Positions 26,775 through 35,056 of a DNA stretch of 62,005 nt are shown in pieces. How positions within the stretch are numbered: position 1 is the first letter of the stretch; each line of letters begins with the position of its first letter. A program made the position numbers and the translations under genes. The DNA is from Bacteroidaceae bacterium (lineage in GTDB: Bacteria > Bacteroidota > Bacteroidia > Bacteroidales > Bacteroidaceae). The notes beneath the pieces are model-generated. The model saw nothing but the letters and a program-made list of their open reading frames with translations, was not told where the DNA came from and did no database searches. Location of the stretch: positions 1-62,005 of the forward strand of contig JAGAQH010000031.1 of the NCBI GenBank assembly GCA_017622815.1. The letters run 5' to 3'.

Positions 26775-28319
26775 ATGAAATTTCCTATAGGTATACAGCA
26801 GTTTGAGAAATTACGTGAAGAGGATTGGGCTTATGTGGACAAGACTGTGCATATCTTCAATCTGGTTCAAGGGGGTACATGTTATTTCCTGAGCCGTCCA
26901 CGTCGTTTCGGTAAGAGCATGCTGTTGTCTACTCTGGAAGCTTATTTCCAGGGAAAGAAACATCTGTTCAAGGGACTTGCCATAGAACAGTTGGAAACGG
27001 AATGGGCGGAGCATGCAGTACTGCATATAGATTTGAATGCCAAACCATTCCAAAAAGTAGAGGATTTATATGACTTGCTTAACGACCAGCTGACCATTTA
27101 TGAGAAGATGTATGACAGCGTGGCTGTGGACAAAAGTCCTGAGGGTCGGTTGCGCCAGCTTATTCGTGCCGCCAAGCAGAAGACAGGTAGAAATGTGGTG
27201 GTTCTTGTTGACGAGTATGACAAACCCATACTTCAGGCTATAGGCAACGAGGAGTTGCAGACGGAGTTCCGTAATGCCTTGAAAGCATTCTATGGTGTGC
27301 TGAAGAGTGCTGACGGTGACTTGCGCTTTGCCATGCTTACGGGTGTGACCAAGTTCAGCAAGGTGAGTGTGTTCAGTGACTTGAACAACCTGAACGATAT
27401 TTCCATGGATGACCGCTACAATGAAATATGCGGAATATCCCAACAGGAACTGCATGATGTCTTTGACGAAGAGATTGGCAAACTGGCTGTTGCCAATGAG
27501 CAAAGCAAGGAGGAGGCTTACGAGACTTTGCGCCAGCGTTATGATGGCTACCACTTCTGCCCAAATGCTTCGGGTATGTACAATCCGTTCAGTGTGCTTC
27601 TGGCCTTGCAGAAGAGAGAATACGGTAGTTTCTGGTTCAGTACGGGTACACCAACATACTTGGTACAGTTGATGAAAGAAGCCGACCTCAATCCCTATGC
27701 ATTGTCTGGTTACGAGGCCAGTGCCAGCGAACTGGACAGTATACAAATCAGCGTGGACAATCCCATAGCTGTGTTATACCAGAGTGGTTATCTTACCATT
27801 AAGGGGTACGACAGCCGTTTTAAGGTATATACTCTGGATTACCCCAACGACGAGGTGAAGGAAGGTTTTGTGAACTTCTTGGTACCTTACTACACTTACT
27901 CCAAATCCGTAAACCATGCTACCATCATAGGACAGTTTGTGAAGAGTCTGGAACGTGGAGATGCAGAGCACTTTATGGAACTATTACAGAGTTTCATGGC
28001 TGGTATACCCTATGAACTGGTACGCAATCTGGAAGTTCATTTTCAGAACATGATTTACATCATCATCAAACTGATGGGACTTTATGTTCAGGCAGAATAT
28101 CGTACATCCTGTGGCCGCATAGATTTGCTGATAGCTACAGAAAAGTATATCTATGTGATAGAACTAAAACTTGATGGCAGTGCAGAGGAGGCTTTGGCAC
28201 AGATAAACGAAAAGGATTATGCACTTCCGTTTACTGCCGATGGCCGTAAGGTAATCAAGATAGGTGCCAACATTACCAGTGCCACAAGAAATATCGAGCG
28301 CTGGGTGGTGGGGGAATGA
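26775..28319 (+). CDS. AAA-ATPase-like protein with PD-(D/E)XK nuclease domain
   Basis: A 514-residue protein of the AAA_ATPase-like/PDDEXK_9 type, which is heavily expanded in Bacteroidales. The opening PIGIQQFEKLREEDWAYVDKT and the P-loop SRPRRFGKS (40-48) are diagnostic. VVVLVDEYDKPI is the Walker B region. The C-terminus has the nuclease core GRIDLLIATEKYIYVIELKLDG (D...ExK). These genes have no settled function; they are usually single accessory genes of possible mobile or defence origin. It has its own promoter and is followed by a strong palindromic terminator. Confidence 0.92.
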   Translation: MKFPIGIQQFEKLREEDWAYVDKTVHIFNLVQGGTCYFLSRPRRFGKSMLLSTLEAYFQGKKHLFKGLAIEQLETEWAEHAVLHIDLNAKPFQKVEDLYDLLNDQLTIYEKMYDSVAVDKSPEGRLRQLIRAAKQKTGRNVVVLVDEYDKPILQAIGNEELQTEFRNALKAFYGVLKSADGDLRFAMLTGVTKFSKVSVFSDLNNLNDISMDDRYNEICGISQQELHDVFDEEIGKLAVANEQSKEEAYETLRQRYDGYHFCPNASGMYNPFSVLLALQKREYGSFWFSTGTPTYLVQLMKEADLNPYALSGYEASASELDSIQISVDNPIAVLYQSGYLTIKGYDSRFKVYTLDYPNDEVKEGFVNFLVPYYTYSKSVNHATIIGQFVKSLERGDAEHFMELLQSFMAGIPYELVRNLEVHFQNMIYIIIKLMGLYVQAEYRTSCGRIDLLIATEKYIYVIELKLDGSAEEALAQINEKDYALPFTADGRKVIKIGANITSATRNIERWVVGE

Positions 28320-28398
28320 AGATGAACAGATGAGCAGTAATAGGTTAAAGTTGACTGCCTGAATTGTAGATTAACTAAATTAAAAATGAAATAGACAT

Positions 28399-28422
28399 GG
28401 GTTGGAACTGCAGTTCCAACCC
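28399..28422. terminator. perfect palindromic terminator
   Basis: GGGTTGGAAC, loop TGCA, GTTCCAACCC, then CTTTAATGTT: a 10-bp perfect stem with a short T-tract on the plus strand, 80 bp after the AAA/PD-(D/E)XK stop. It ends that transcript before the WecB-like gene. Confidence 0.75.
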
Positions 28423-28467
28423 TTTAATGTTAGTGGATAATGTGATGTTGTTTGCACTAATCCCAAA

Positions 28468-28523
28468 ATATCATGATTTTTTTGGAATGGATTCCGAAAA
28501 TGTCGTGACTTTTTTGGAATTGG
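28468..28523 (+). repeat. short direct repeats upstream of the WecB-like gene
   Basis: ATCATGATTTTTTTGGAAT and GTCGTGACTTTTTTGGAAT lie 32 bp apart, with GGAATGGATTCC between them. They occupy the likely promoter region and could be a regulator site. The gap 28320-28637 holds nothing else except the terminator. Confidence 0.4.
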
Positions 28524-28637
28524 GGTGCAATGGCATCTTTATAAATAGATAGTTTTAGAGTTTTTATGGAATTCAGGAGTCGGTACAGGAACCGACTCCT
28601 TTTCTGCTTTATTCATATAGTTATTGATTAATAATAT

Positions 28638-29381
28638 ATGGAACAGTATTTCAATATCAGATACGAGTTCGACAAGGCTGAGGTGCATAATAGCATAGCT
28701 CAGCATGTAATGGAAGGGAAACCTGGATATATCTGCGTGGCGGATGGTGTGGTGCTGAATGTGGCACAGAGGGATAAGGCTTATATGAAGGTGCTGCAGG
28801 AGAGTATGTTTGCCATTTGCGATAGTAGTTGGGTGCCGATGTACGTAAAATGGATATATGGCCGCCAGAGGGCACAGTACTGTGGTGCGATGATATTTGA
28901 AGATATCGTGAGACAAAAGAAATATCGCATGGCTTTTCTTGGTACGAATACCAAGACTCTGGAGGCGCTTCGTAACAACATCGCCGAGCAGTGGAACGGG
29001 GATGTGAAGGATATGCTGTTCTATGAACTGCCTTACTGCCATGTGGATGAATTTGACTATCCTGCCATAGCAAAGATGCTGCAGGAGGATGGGGCTGAGG
29101 TTGTCTGGGTGGCGCTGGGCGCTCCGAAACAGGAGGTGTTCATGAACCGGCTGAACCAACACATGAAGAGTGGTGTGCAGATAGCCGTAGGGGCGGTGTT
29201 CAACTTCTTCAGTGGTTTCGATGAGAAACGTGCTCCACACTGGATAACAAAGCACCACATGGAGTTCCTGTACCGTATATGGCAGAGCCCGAAGAAGCAG
29301 CTTAAGAGGTGTGGTTGGATACTGATAATGCTTCCCAAAATGTTCGTTGAGGAACTGAGGAGGAAGAGGGATAGCGATTAA
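28638..29381 (+). CDS. WecB/TagA/CpsF-family glycosyltransferase (GT26)
   Basis: A 247-residue GT26 enzyme. Family marks are CVADGVVLNVAQRD near the start, MFAICDSSWVPMYVKWIYGRQ with the catalytic-type aspartate, the FLGTNTKTLEALRNNIAE helix and WVALGAPKQEVFMN with the QE pair. Members add ManNAc or ManNAcA to the lipid-linked GlcNAc made by WecA. It would thus act directly after the WecA-like enzyme at 9632, although the two genes are 18 kb apart. It is the last glycan gene before the right inverted-repeat arm. Confidence 0.92.
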   Translation: MEQYFNIRYEFDKAEVHNSIAQHVMEGKPGYICVADGVVLNVAQRDKAYMKVLQESMFAICDSSWVPMYVKWIYGRQRAQYCGAMIFEDIVRQKKYRMAFLGTNTKTLEALRNNIAEQWNGDVKDMLFYELPYCHVDEFDYPAIAKMLQEDGAEVVWVALGAPKQEVFMNRLNQHMKSGVQIAVGAVFNFFSGFDEKRAPHWITKHHMEFLYRIWQSPKKQLKRCGWILIMLPKMFVEELRRKRDSD

Positions 29382-29383
29382 AG

Positions 29384-29637
29384 ATAACGATGACAGCTTT
29401 AGCTTGATGAGCGGAGGCGAATAACGTTGAAAGAGTGTCGCACACAGACACCACATGTTCGTTGCTTACTAATATTTAATCAACGTGATTACACGGATTG
29501 TACGGAATTATTATTATCGCACACAGAGGGCACGGAATTAACGAACGGAAAGGTGAAAACGGAAAACTGGTTTGGATGATTCTATTGCTCATCATCTTTG
29601 AAGACAATGTCTCGGCAACTTTGTTGCTGGAATCTAA
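29384..29637 (+). repeat. long inverted repeat, right arm
   Basis: Near-identical, in opposite orientation, to 12075-12330. It begins two bases after the WecB-like stop codon. The match includes AGCTTGATGAGCG, GAATAACGTTGAAAG, the 120-bp block from AATATTTAATCAACG to GAAAAC, and CTCATCATCTTTGAAGAC. Confidence 0.85.
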
Positions 29638-29731
29638 TCCGGCACATAGCATTCTGTTTAGGGCCTGTTTAATCTGTTGATTAAGTTTTATCAACGTGAT
29701 GGCACGGAGAACACTGTAAATGGAAAGGATT

Positions 29732-29866
29732 GGGGTGAAAGTTTCATGTTTCTGGTTTAACGTTTCATGTGACGGACCCCTTCCCCTTCGGGACTTCCCC
29801 TAACTTAGGGGAAGAGTTGAAGGTTTCAAGTTTCTGGTTTCATGAATTTGTTTTATCAACGAGATT
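29732..29866 (+). repeat. 135-bp direct repeat, copy 1
   Basis: Matches 30665-30799 with about ten differences. It contains the hairpin CTTCCCCTAA-C-TTAGGGGAAG and the phrases GTTTCATGTTTCTGGTTT and GGTTTCATGAATTTGTTTT. The two copies flank the toxin-antitoxin genes. Confidence 0.85.
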
Positions 29867-30048
29867 GTACGGATTGAACGGAGAAGTATGAGTTGTAAGC
29901 AGGTGAGATGTTACCAATGTGTGGAGATAGAGGGAAGGAGAGAAGTGCCATAATAAATACCTTTGTTTTAATAAATGGTAGTAAATGTTAGGTTTTTTAG
30001 AAAATAATTTGTTTCTTTGCAGACAGATAAATATGAACATTTGGACTT

Positions 30049-30288
30049 ATGGCTTCAATTATATTGACAATCTCAGATGAAAGTTTGATATCCCAGATAA
30101 AGAAGGCATGCTCTTTGTTAAAGGGGGTCGGAGAGGTTAAGGTGGTAAGACCGAAATCCTCCAGGAGGAATATTACCAAGACAAAAGGATATCAGGAGGC
30201 GATGGAGGACGTCCGTCAGGGACGAGTGCATCATGCGGATAATGTAGATGAGATGTTTCAAGAGATCTTGGGCTATGTACCAAATTGA
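30049..30288 (+). CDS. antitoxin of a YafQ-type toxin-antitoxin pair
   Basis: A 79-residue acidic/basic protein with its end overlapping the toxin start by 14 bp, the classic antitoxin-first order. Residues 1-30 look like a short beta/helix DNA-binding or dimerisation part (IILTISDESLISQIKKAC). Residues 45-79 (YQEAMEDVRQGRVHHADNVDEMFQEIL) form the helical arm that typically wraps the toxin; this TKGYQEAMEDVRxGRVxxADNVDEMFxEIL tail is common in Bacteroidetes antitoxins. It probably also represses the operon. Confidence 0.85.
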   Translation: MASIILTISDESLISQIKKACSLLKGVGEVKVVRPKSSRRNITKTKGYQEAMEDVRQGRVHHADNVDEMFQEILGYVPN

Positions 30289-30547
30289 TTATACCAATCG
30301 TTTTAAAAAGGATTTGAAACGTTGCTCCAAACGAGGTTTGGATATGAAGAAGATATTTGAGGTCATCAAATTGTTGCAACAGGATGGAACATTGCCTGTT
30401 TGCTATAGGCCTCATAGACTAGTAGGAGATAGGGATGGGCAATGGGAATGCCATATTCAATCTGATTGGTTACTTGTTTGGGAGCAGAATGATGTCCAGT
30501 TGAAACTCTTATTTTTGCAGACTGGTACTCATTCAGATTTATTTTAA
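30275..30547 (+). CDS. YafQ-family mRNA interferase toxin
   Basis: A 90-residue RelE-superfamily toxin. The opening YQIDYTNRFKKDLKRCSKRGLD, the PHRLVGDRDGQWECHIQSDWLLVW core and the C-terminal TGTHSDLF match YafQ. The histidines of CYRPHRL and ECHI, the aspartate of QSDW and the final H of TGTHSDL are the expected catalytic set. It would cleave mRNA on the ribosome when the antitoxin is lost. The ATG at 30275 is chosen because family similarity starts at MYQIDY. Confidence 0.92.
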   Translation: MYQIDYTNRFKKDLKRCSKRGLDMKKIFEVIKLLQQDGTLPVCYRPHRLVGDRDGQWECHIQSDWLLVWEQNDVQLKLLFLQTGTHSDLF

Positions 30548-30958
30548 CCCCAATCGCTAATTGGGCGTCTTATCAACGTGATTAGACGGAATTAACGAAC
30601 GGAAAGGTGAACCGAAGGTCGACGCCCGAAGGGGCTGAAGTCAAAAAGGAAAACGGTAAGGGTAGGGGTGAAAGTTTCATGTTTCTGGTTTCATGTTTCA
30701 GGTGACGGACCCCTTCCCCTTTGGGACTTCCCCTAACCTAAGGGAAGAGTTGAAGGTTTCAAGTTTCTGGTTTCATGAATTTGTTTTGTCAACGTGATTG
30801 GACAGATTTAGACGGGTGTCATAATCTGTATCATCCGTGCCATCGAGTTGATGAAGAACAAATCAGCGAGATTGGGCAGGCTTTAGACGGAAGGCGAATC
30901 CATGCGTGAGTCGGTACGCGTTGAGGAAATCACATTGCGAATATCGTTAGAAGATTAA
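30548..30958. other. 411-bp repeat-filled intergenic region
   Basis: Holds the second 135-bp direct repeat (30665-30799) and fragments of the same phrases found elsewhere (ATCAACGTGATTAGACGG, GAACGGAAAGGTGAA). No gene or full promoter was seen. Confidence 0.6.
30665..30799 (+). repeat. 135-bp direct repeat, copy 2
   Basis: Second copy of 29732-29866, same orientation and same length. Recombination between the copies would remove the toxin-antitoxin genes. Confidence 0.85.
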
Positions 30959-32083
30959 ATGAATTTGTTTTTTGAGTTGCTTCAAGTGGCGTTAGGGACT
31001 CGGGAGAGTCTGAGCCACGTCCCTTCTGCCATGGAGTGGGAGGAGGTGAAAGAACTGTGCATGAAGCATGCCGTGCCCGGAGTGGGGTTCTATGCTATTC
31101 GTAAGCTTTCGGAGAGAAGTGCCGGGAGCGTGCCTCCACGCGAATTGGTGATGGAACTCTATGCGCAGGAGAGAAGAATGTCTGAGACCAATGCACGGCA
31201 GATGGCGGACGCAGGGAAGTTGACCTGGCTCTTTGAACAGGAGGGCTTTGCTTCCTGTGTGTTGAAGGGATGCGGACTGGCAGGATTGTATCCGCATGGC
31301 ATGGAGCGTGTGTCTGGAGATATAGACATCTGGGTGATGCCCAAGGGAAAGGAGGGAGAGCCTTTGCATGTCAGACGCAGAGAGGTGTTGGCCTTGTGCC
31401 GTAGGGTAGTGGGGTACAGGGACGTGTTCTATCATCACACGGATATGCCCTTGAAGGGAAAAGAGATAGAGGTACATTTCACCCCGTCGTGGATGTTTGC
31501 TCCATGGCATAATGCGAGGTTGCAACGATTCTTTCAGGAGGAATGGCACAACAGATGTTTTGTGAGGGTGCAGGAAACTGGTTTGGATGAGAAGGCGATG
31601 GGAGAGGGATTTTATGTGCCGTCTTTGGAGATGAATGCCGTGTATGTGTTGCTGCATATCTACAGGCATGTGTTTGCCGAAGGGGTCGGGTTGCGCCAGG
31701 TGGTGGACTATTTCTATGTGTTGCATCAAGACGGTCTGGATAGGGAGAGGGTGAAGGACGTATTGAAGTCTTTGGGAATGATGCGCTTTGCCGGAGCCGT
31801 GATGTGGATAATGCAGGAAACAATGGGATTGGAGAAGGAGTTTATACTCTGTGCCCCCGACGAGAGGAGAGGCCGCTTGCTGTTGGCTGAGATAATGCAG
31901 GCCGGCAACTTCGGTAAGTGGGACGAGAGGCTCTCCGGTATGAACAGAAGCAGTTTGCTGAGCAGAATGAACGAAAACATGCACAGGAACATGCGCCTGG
32001 TGTGTCATTATCCTTCGGAGGCTTTGTGTGCTCCGATATGGAAAGCATGGCAGAAACTCTGGCGCTTGACGATTGAGCGCTGA
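30959..32083 (+). CDS. nucleotidyltransferase-fold protein (NTP_transf_5-like)
   Basis: A 374-residue protein. The segment VLKGCGLAGLYPHGMERVSGDIDIWV (about residues 100-125) contains the KG and GDIDIWV marks of the uncharacterised nucleotidyltransferase family PF14907. The flanking helical region (LCMKHAVPGVGFYAI, then LLHIYRHVFAEGVGLRQVVDYFYVL) also fits. Substrate is unknown. Members often occur beside glycan, lasso-peptide or ABC transporter genes; here an ABC exporter follows after 288 bp. A terminator and a new promoter lie between them, so they are probably separate units. Confidence 0.82.
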   Translation: MNLFFELLQVALGTRESLSHVPSAMEWEEVKELCMKHAVPGVGFYAIRKLSERSAGSVPPRELVMELYAQERRMSETNARQMADAGKLTWLFEQEGFASCVLKGCGLAGLYPHGMERVSGDIDIWVMPKGKEGEPLHVRRREVLALCRRVVGYRDVFYHHTDMPLKGKEIEVHFTPSWMFAPWHNARLQRFFQEEWHNRCFVRVQETGLDEKAMGEGFYVPSLEMNAVYVLLHIYRHVFAEGVGLRQVVDYFYVLHQDGLDRERVKDVLKSLGMMRFAGAVMWIMQETMGLEKEFILCAPDERRGRLLLAEIMQAGNFGKWDERLSGMNRSSLLSRMNENMHRNMRLVCHYPSEALCAPIWKAWQKLWRLTIER

Positions 32084-32188
32084 CGGCTGGCGTTGGCCCG
32101 CTCCATTGCCTTAACGAAAAGGTTCAAAAATAAAGGTTATTGTCATTATAACGCTATTGAACCGATTTGGGTTCAAAGAACAATCTAT

Positions 32189-32219
32189 CCCCGATGCCCT
32201 TGGCGGTGTCGGGGATTTT
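32189..32219 (+). terminator. terminator after the nucleotidyltransferase-like gene
   Basis: CCCCGA, a 14-nt loop, TCGGGG followed by ATTTTC. It overlaps the upstream element of the next promoter. Just before it is GAACCGATTTGGGTTC (32158-32173), a small palindrome whose core also occurs at about 13861 and 61457. Confidence 0.6.
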
Positions 32220-32230
32220 CTGTATATTTG
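32200..32230 (+). promoter_or_regulatory. promoter of the ABC exporter gene
   Basis: TTG at 32200-32202, 20 nt, TATATTTG at 32223-32230. The sequence TATATTTGCATGC is identical to that at 11462. The leader would be about 135 nt and contains AACGGAAAAC repeats. Confidence 0.55.
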
Positions 32231-32371
32231 CATGCATTAACGGTGAACGAGATAAAACGGAAATGTGAAAACGGAAAACGGAAAACGGAAAACCAGAAAC
32301 CTTAAACTTGAAACTTGAAGCCTAAGTGTTCCGGATAACCTAATGCGAATATTAAATAATGTAGACGTGAT

Positions 32372-34207
32372 ATGCTGAAGCATTTTCTGAATATAATGGG
32401 TCGATACCTGAGGCCATACAGGAAGTATCTGGCCGGGGCGGTGTTGCTGAACTTTTTCTCACAATGGATGAACGTGTTTTCCTTTGTGGTGCTGATACCT
32501 ATACTGAACATCCTGTTCAAGATAGACCAGACGGTATATACCTATAAGGAATGGACGTGGGACACATTGTCCAAGGAAGTGGTCGTGAACAACGGCTATG
32601 CCTTTGTGCAGCAGTTGATAAACGAGCACGGGGCTTTCCTCACTCTGGTTATCATGGGTGTGGCCTTGGTGCTGATGACCGGTATAAAGACCTTTGGCTA
32701 CTTTGCTTCCAGTGCTGTGATGGTGCCATTGCGCACCGGAGTGGTCAGGGACATCCGCACGCAGTTGTATGACAAGGTGCTGAAACTTCCGCTGAGTTTC
32801 TTCTCCGAGGAGAGGAAAGGCGACATCATAGCACGTATGAGTGCCGATGTGCAGTGTGTGGAGACTGCGGTTATGTCGTCGGTGGATATGATGATACGTC
32901 AGCCCATAGCCATAGTAGTATGCTTTGTGACCCTGTTTACGGTCAGTTGGCAACTGACGTTGTTTGTCTTCGTTGTTGCGCCGCTGGCAGGATGGGTGAT
33001 GGGCAAGGTAAGCCGAAAACTGAAGAGCAAGTCAGCCAGCGTACAGCGCCGTTGGGGTGATATCATCGCCCATCTGGACGAGACATTGGGTGGACTGCGC
33101 ATCATCAAGGCATTCATTGCGGAGAAGAAGATGTCCCAGCGTTTCTATGAGAAGAACAACGAATACCGCAGGGAGATGACGGAGATGGTGGTAAGGCAGA
33201 ATGCCGCTCACCCCATGTCGGAGTTCCTGGGCACGGCTATAATAGTGGTGGTGCTGTGGTTCGGCGGTTGGCTCATCCTGAACGGTACCGACATGATAGA
33301 TGCCTCCACCTTCATCTTCTACATGGTGATTCTGTACAGTGTGATAAATCCTCTGAAGGACTTGTCCAAGGCATCGTATCAGATACCCCATGGCCTGGCA
33401 TCCATGGACCGCATAGACTTTATCCTGAAGGCAGACAATCCCATCAAGGAACTTGCTAAGCCGGAGGAACTCCATTCGTTTGAAAAGGATGTGGAGTTGC
33501 GCGATGTAAGTTTCCATTATCAGGAGGGTAGGGATGTGCTGAAGCATATCAACCTGACCATTCCGAAGGGCAAGACCATTGCTCTTGTAGGTCAGTCGGG
33601 CAGTGGCAAGTCTACCCTTGTGGACCTGATTCCCAGGTATCATGATGTAAGCAACGGTCAGATACTTATAGACGGCAAGGATGTGAAGAACGTGGGGATA
33701 CGCAATCTGCGTTCGCTGATAGGTAATGTAAATCAGGAGGCTATCCTCTTCAACGACACTTTCTACAACAACATAACCTTCGGAGTGGAGAACGCCACAA
33801 TGGAGCAGGTCATCGAGGCAGCCAAGATTGCCAATGCGCATGACTTCATCATGGAAAGTGAGAACGGTTATGATACTATGATCGGCGACCGTGGCGGACG
33901 CCTGTCCGGTGGCCAGCGCCAGAGGGTGAGCATAGCACGTGCCATACTTAAGAATCCTCCTATACTGATACTGGATGAGGCTACTTCCGCTTTGGACACA
34001 GAGTCCGAACGCCTTGTACAGGAGGCTTTGGAACGCTTGATGAAGAGCCGTACAACTATAGCCATAGCCCATCGCCTGTCCACCATCAAGAATGCCGACG
34101 AGATATTCGTCCTCTACGAAGGCGAGATAGTGGAGCGTGGCGGTCATGACGAACTGATTGCAAAGAACGGATACTATAAGCGTCTGTATGATATGCAGCA
34201 GCTTTGA
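32372..34207 (+). CDS. MsbA-type ABC transporter, ATPase and permease fused
   Basis: A 611-residue half-transporter. The N-terminal 330 residues have six membrane helices and the coupling segment LKLPLSFFSEERKGDIIARMSADV. The ATPase domain holds VGQSGSGKST (Walker A, about 408-417), LSGGQRQR (signature), ILILDEATSALD (Walker B) and AHRLST (switch). Such proteins work as homodimers and in this group export lipid A-core or other lipid-linked glycans. Substrate is inferred only. It has its own promoter; the following gene is a regulator after 203 bp of repeat-like spacer. Confidence 0.93.
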   Translation: MLKHFLNIMGRYLRPYRKYLAGAVLLNFFSQWMNVFSFVVLIPILNILFKIDQTVYTYKEWTWDTLSKEVVVNNGYAFVQQLINEHGAFLTLVIMGVALVLMTGIKTFGYFASSAVMVPLRTGVVRDIRTQLYDKVLKLPLSFFSEERKGDIIARMSADVQCVETAVMSSVDMMIRQPIAIVVCFVTLFTVSWQLTLFVFVVAPLAGWVMGKVSRKLKSKSASVQRRWGDIIAHLDETLGGLRIIKAFIAEKKMSQRFYEKNNEYRREMTEMVVRQNAAHPMSEFLGTAIIVVVLWFGGWLILNGTDMIDASTFIFYMVILYSVINPLKDLSKASYQIPHGLASMDRIDFILKADNPIKELAKPEELHSFEKDVELRDVSFHYQEGRDVLKHINLTIPKGKTIALVGQSGSGKSTLVDLIPRYHDVSNGQILIDGKDVKNVGIRNLRSLIGNVNQEAILFNDTFYNNITFGVENATMEQVIEAAKIANAHDFIMESENGYDTMIGDRGGRLSGGQRQRVSIARAILKNPPILILDEATSALDTESERLVQEALERLMKSRTTIAIAHRLSTIKNADEIFVLYEGEIVERGGHDELIAKNGYYKRLYDMQQL

Positions 34208-34216
34208 AAACGGAAA

Positions 34217-34263
34217 ACGATGACTGCTTTAGCTTGATGAGCGCAGACGAATAACGTTTAGCG
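34217..34263 (+). repeat. partial third copy of the long inverted-repeat sequence
   Basis: GATGACTGCTTTAGCTTGATGAGCGCAGACGAATAACG repeats the first 45 bp of the right arm in the same orientation. It is followed by the G/C-rich phrase CCCCTTCCCCCTTCGGGGTACTCCCCC. Confidence 0.6.
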
Positions 34264-34410
34264 AATAACGATGAAGGACGAAGGTTGAGCGGTGAGTGGT
34301 GAGCGGAGTTATATCATACCCCTTCCCCCTTCGGGGTACTCCCCCTATCTTAGAGGGAGAGAGGAGCGGGTGAGTGTGTAGAGAATATTGAATAAAGAAC
34401 AAAAGAGAAG

Positions 34411-35025
34411 ATGCATCCACATATACATCCTATGCAATTCAAGATTGCTATAGTGGATTCCAATATACTGGCCTGCATGGGCTTGGAGAGAATACTAGAA
34501 GAACTTATACCCGTGGCCGAGATAGTGGCATGCGAATCCTTTGAGGAATTGCTGTCAAAAGACGAGGCGGATTTTATTCATTACTTTGTGTCTTCCCGTA
34601 TATACTTCGAGCATACGGCATACTTCCGTGCCAAGAAGGGGCGCAGCATAGTGATGGTGGGAGGTGAAATGTCCATAAATGGTGTGGCAACGCTGAACGT
34701 TTGCCAGAGTGAGGCGGCACTGATACACGAACTGGTGGCACTGCAACGCCACGGGCATCATGAGAATATGCCCAGGCATGCTGTGGGGCAGGGGATGGAG
34801 GCTCCTCATGCGCTCTCGCCCAAGGAACCGTTGCTCTCTGCCAGAGAAACGGAGGTGGCCCTGTTGTTGTGTCAGGGATGTATCAACAAGGAGGTAGCCG
34901 ACAAACTTAATATCGGCCTGACTACCGTCATCACACACAGAAAGAACATAATGGAGAAATTGGGGGCACGCTCTCTGGCCGATGTTATTGTCTACTGTGT
35001 GATGAACGGAATATATGATGTATAG
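34411..35025 (+). CDS. LuxR-family regulator with degenerate receiver domain
   Basis: A 204-residue protein (a start at 34432, MQFKIAIVDSN, is equally possible). The C-terminal 65 residues are a LuxR/GerE helix-turn-helix: LSARETEVALLLCQGCINKEVADKLNIGLTTVITHRKNIMEKLG. The N-terminal half has the shape of a receiver domain and keeps an acidic residue in AIVDS, but the usual phosphorylated aspartate after beta-3 appears replaced (FIHYFVSSR). It therefore may not be phosphorylated in the normal way. No sensor kinase is adjacent. Confidence 0.85.
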   Translation: MHPHIHPMQFKIAIVDSNILACMGLERILEELIPVAEIVACESFEELLSKDEADFIHYFVSSRIYFEHTAYFRAKKGRSIVMVGGEMSINGVATLNVCQSEAALIHELVALQRHGHHENMPRHAVGQGMEAPHALSPKEPLLSARETEVALLLCQGCINKEVADKLNIGLTTVITHRKNIMEKLGARSLADVIVYCVMNGIYDV

Positions 35026-35043
35026 GTCTGGTATGCCGGACCT
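35024..35043. terminator. short hairpin between convergent genes
   Basis: AGGTC...GACCT with GG/CC inside, overlapping the regulator stop codon and facing the end of the Stealth operon. A weak two-way terminator at best. Confidence 0.35.
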
Positions 35044-35056
35044 CCTGGATGACGCT

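Larger units (their letters stand above)
29382..30048. other. 667-bp repeat-filled intergenic region
   Basis: Contains the right inverted-repeat arm, one copy of a 135-bp direct repeat, and TACCTTTG at 29958-29965 with TTTCTTTG at 30012-30019 as possible -7 elements for the toxin-antitoxin pair. The 60-codon frame at 29498 is repeat sequence and is not a gene. Confidence 0.6.

Noticed and set aside
29498-29680. 60-codon open frame, with a similar frame on the minus strand at 12066-12275
   Set aside because: Both are translations of the long inverted repeat. Conservation follows the DNA repeat and includes frame-changing differences, so a gene is unlikely.
30959-34207. Lasso-peptide or bacteriocin cluster (nucleotidyltransferase-like gene plus ABC exporter)
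   Set aside because: No precursor peptide, cyclase or protease gene was found in the gap, and a terminator with a new promoter separates the two genes.
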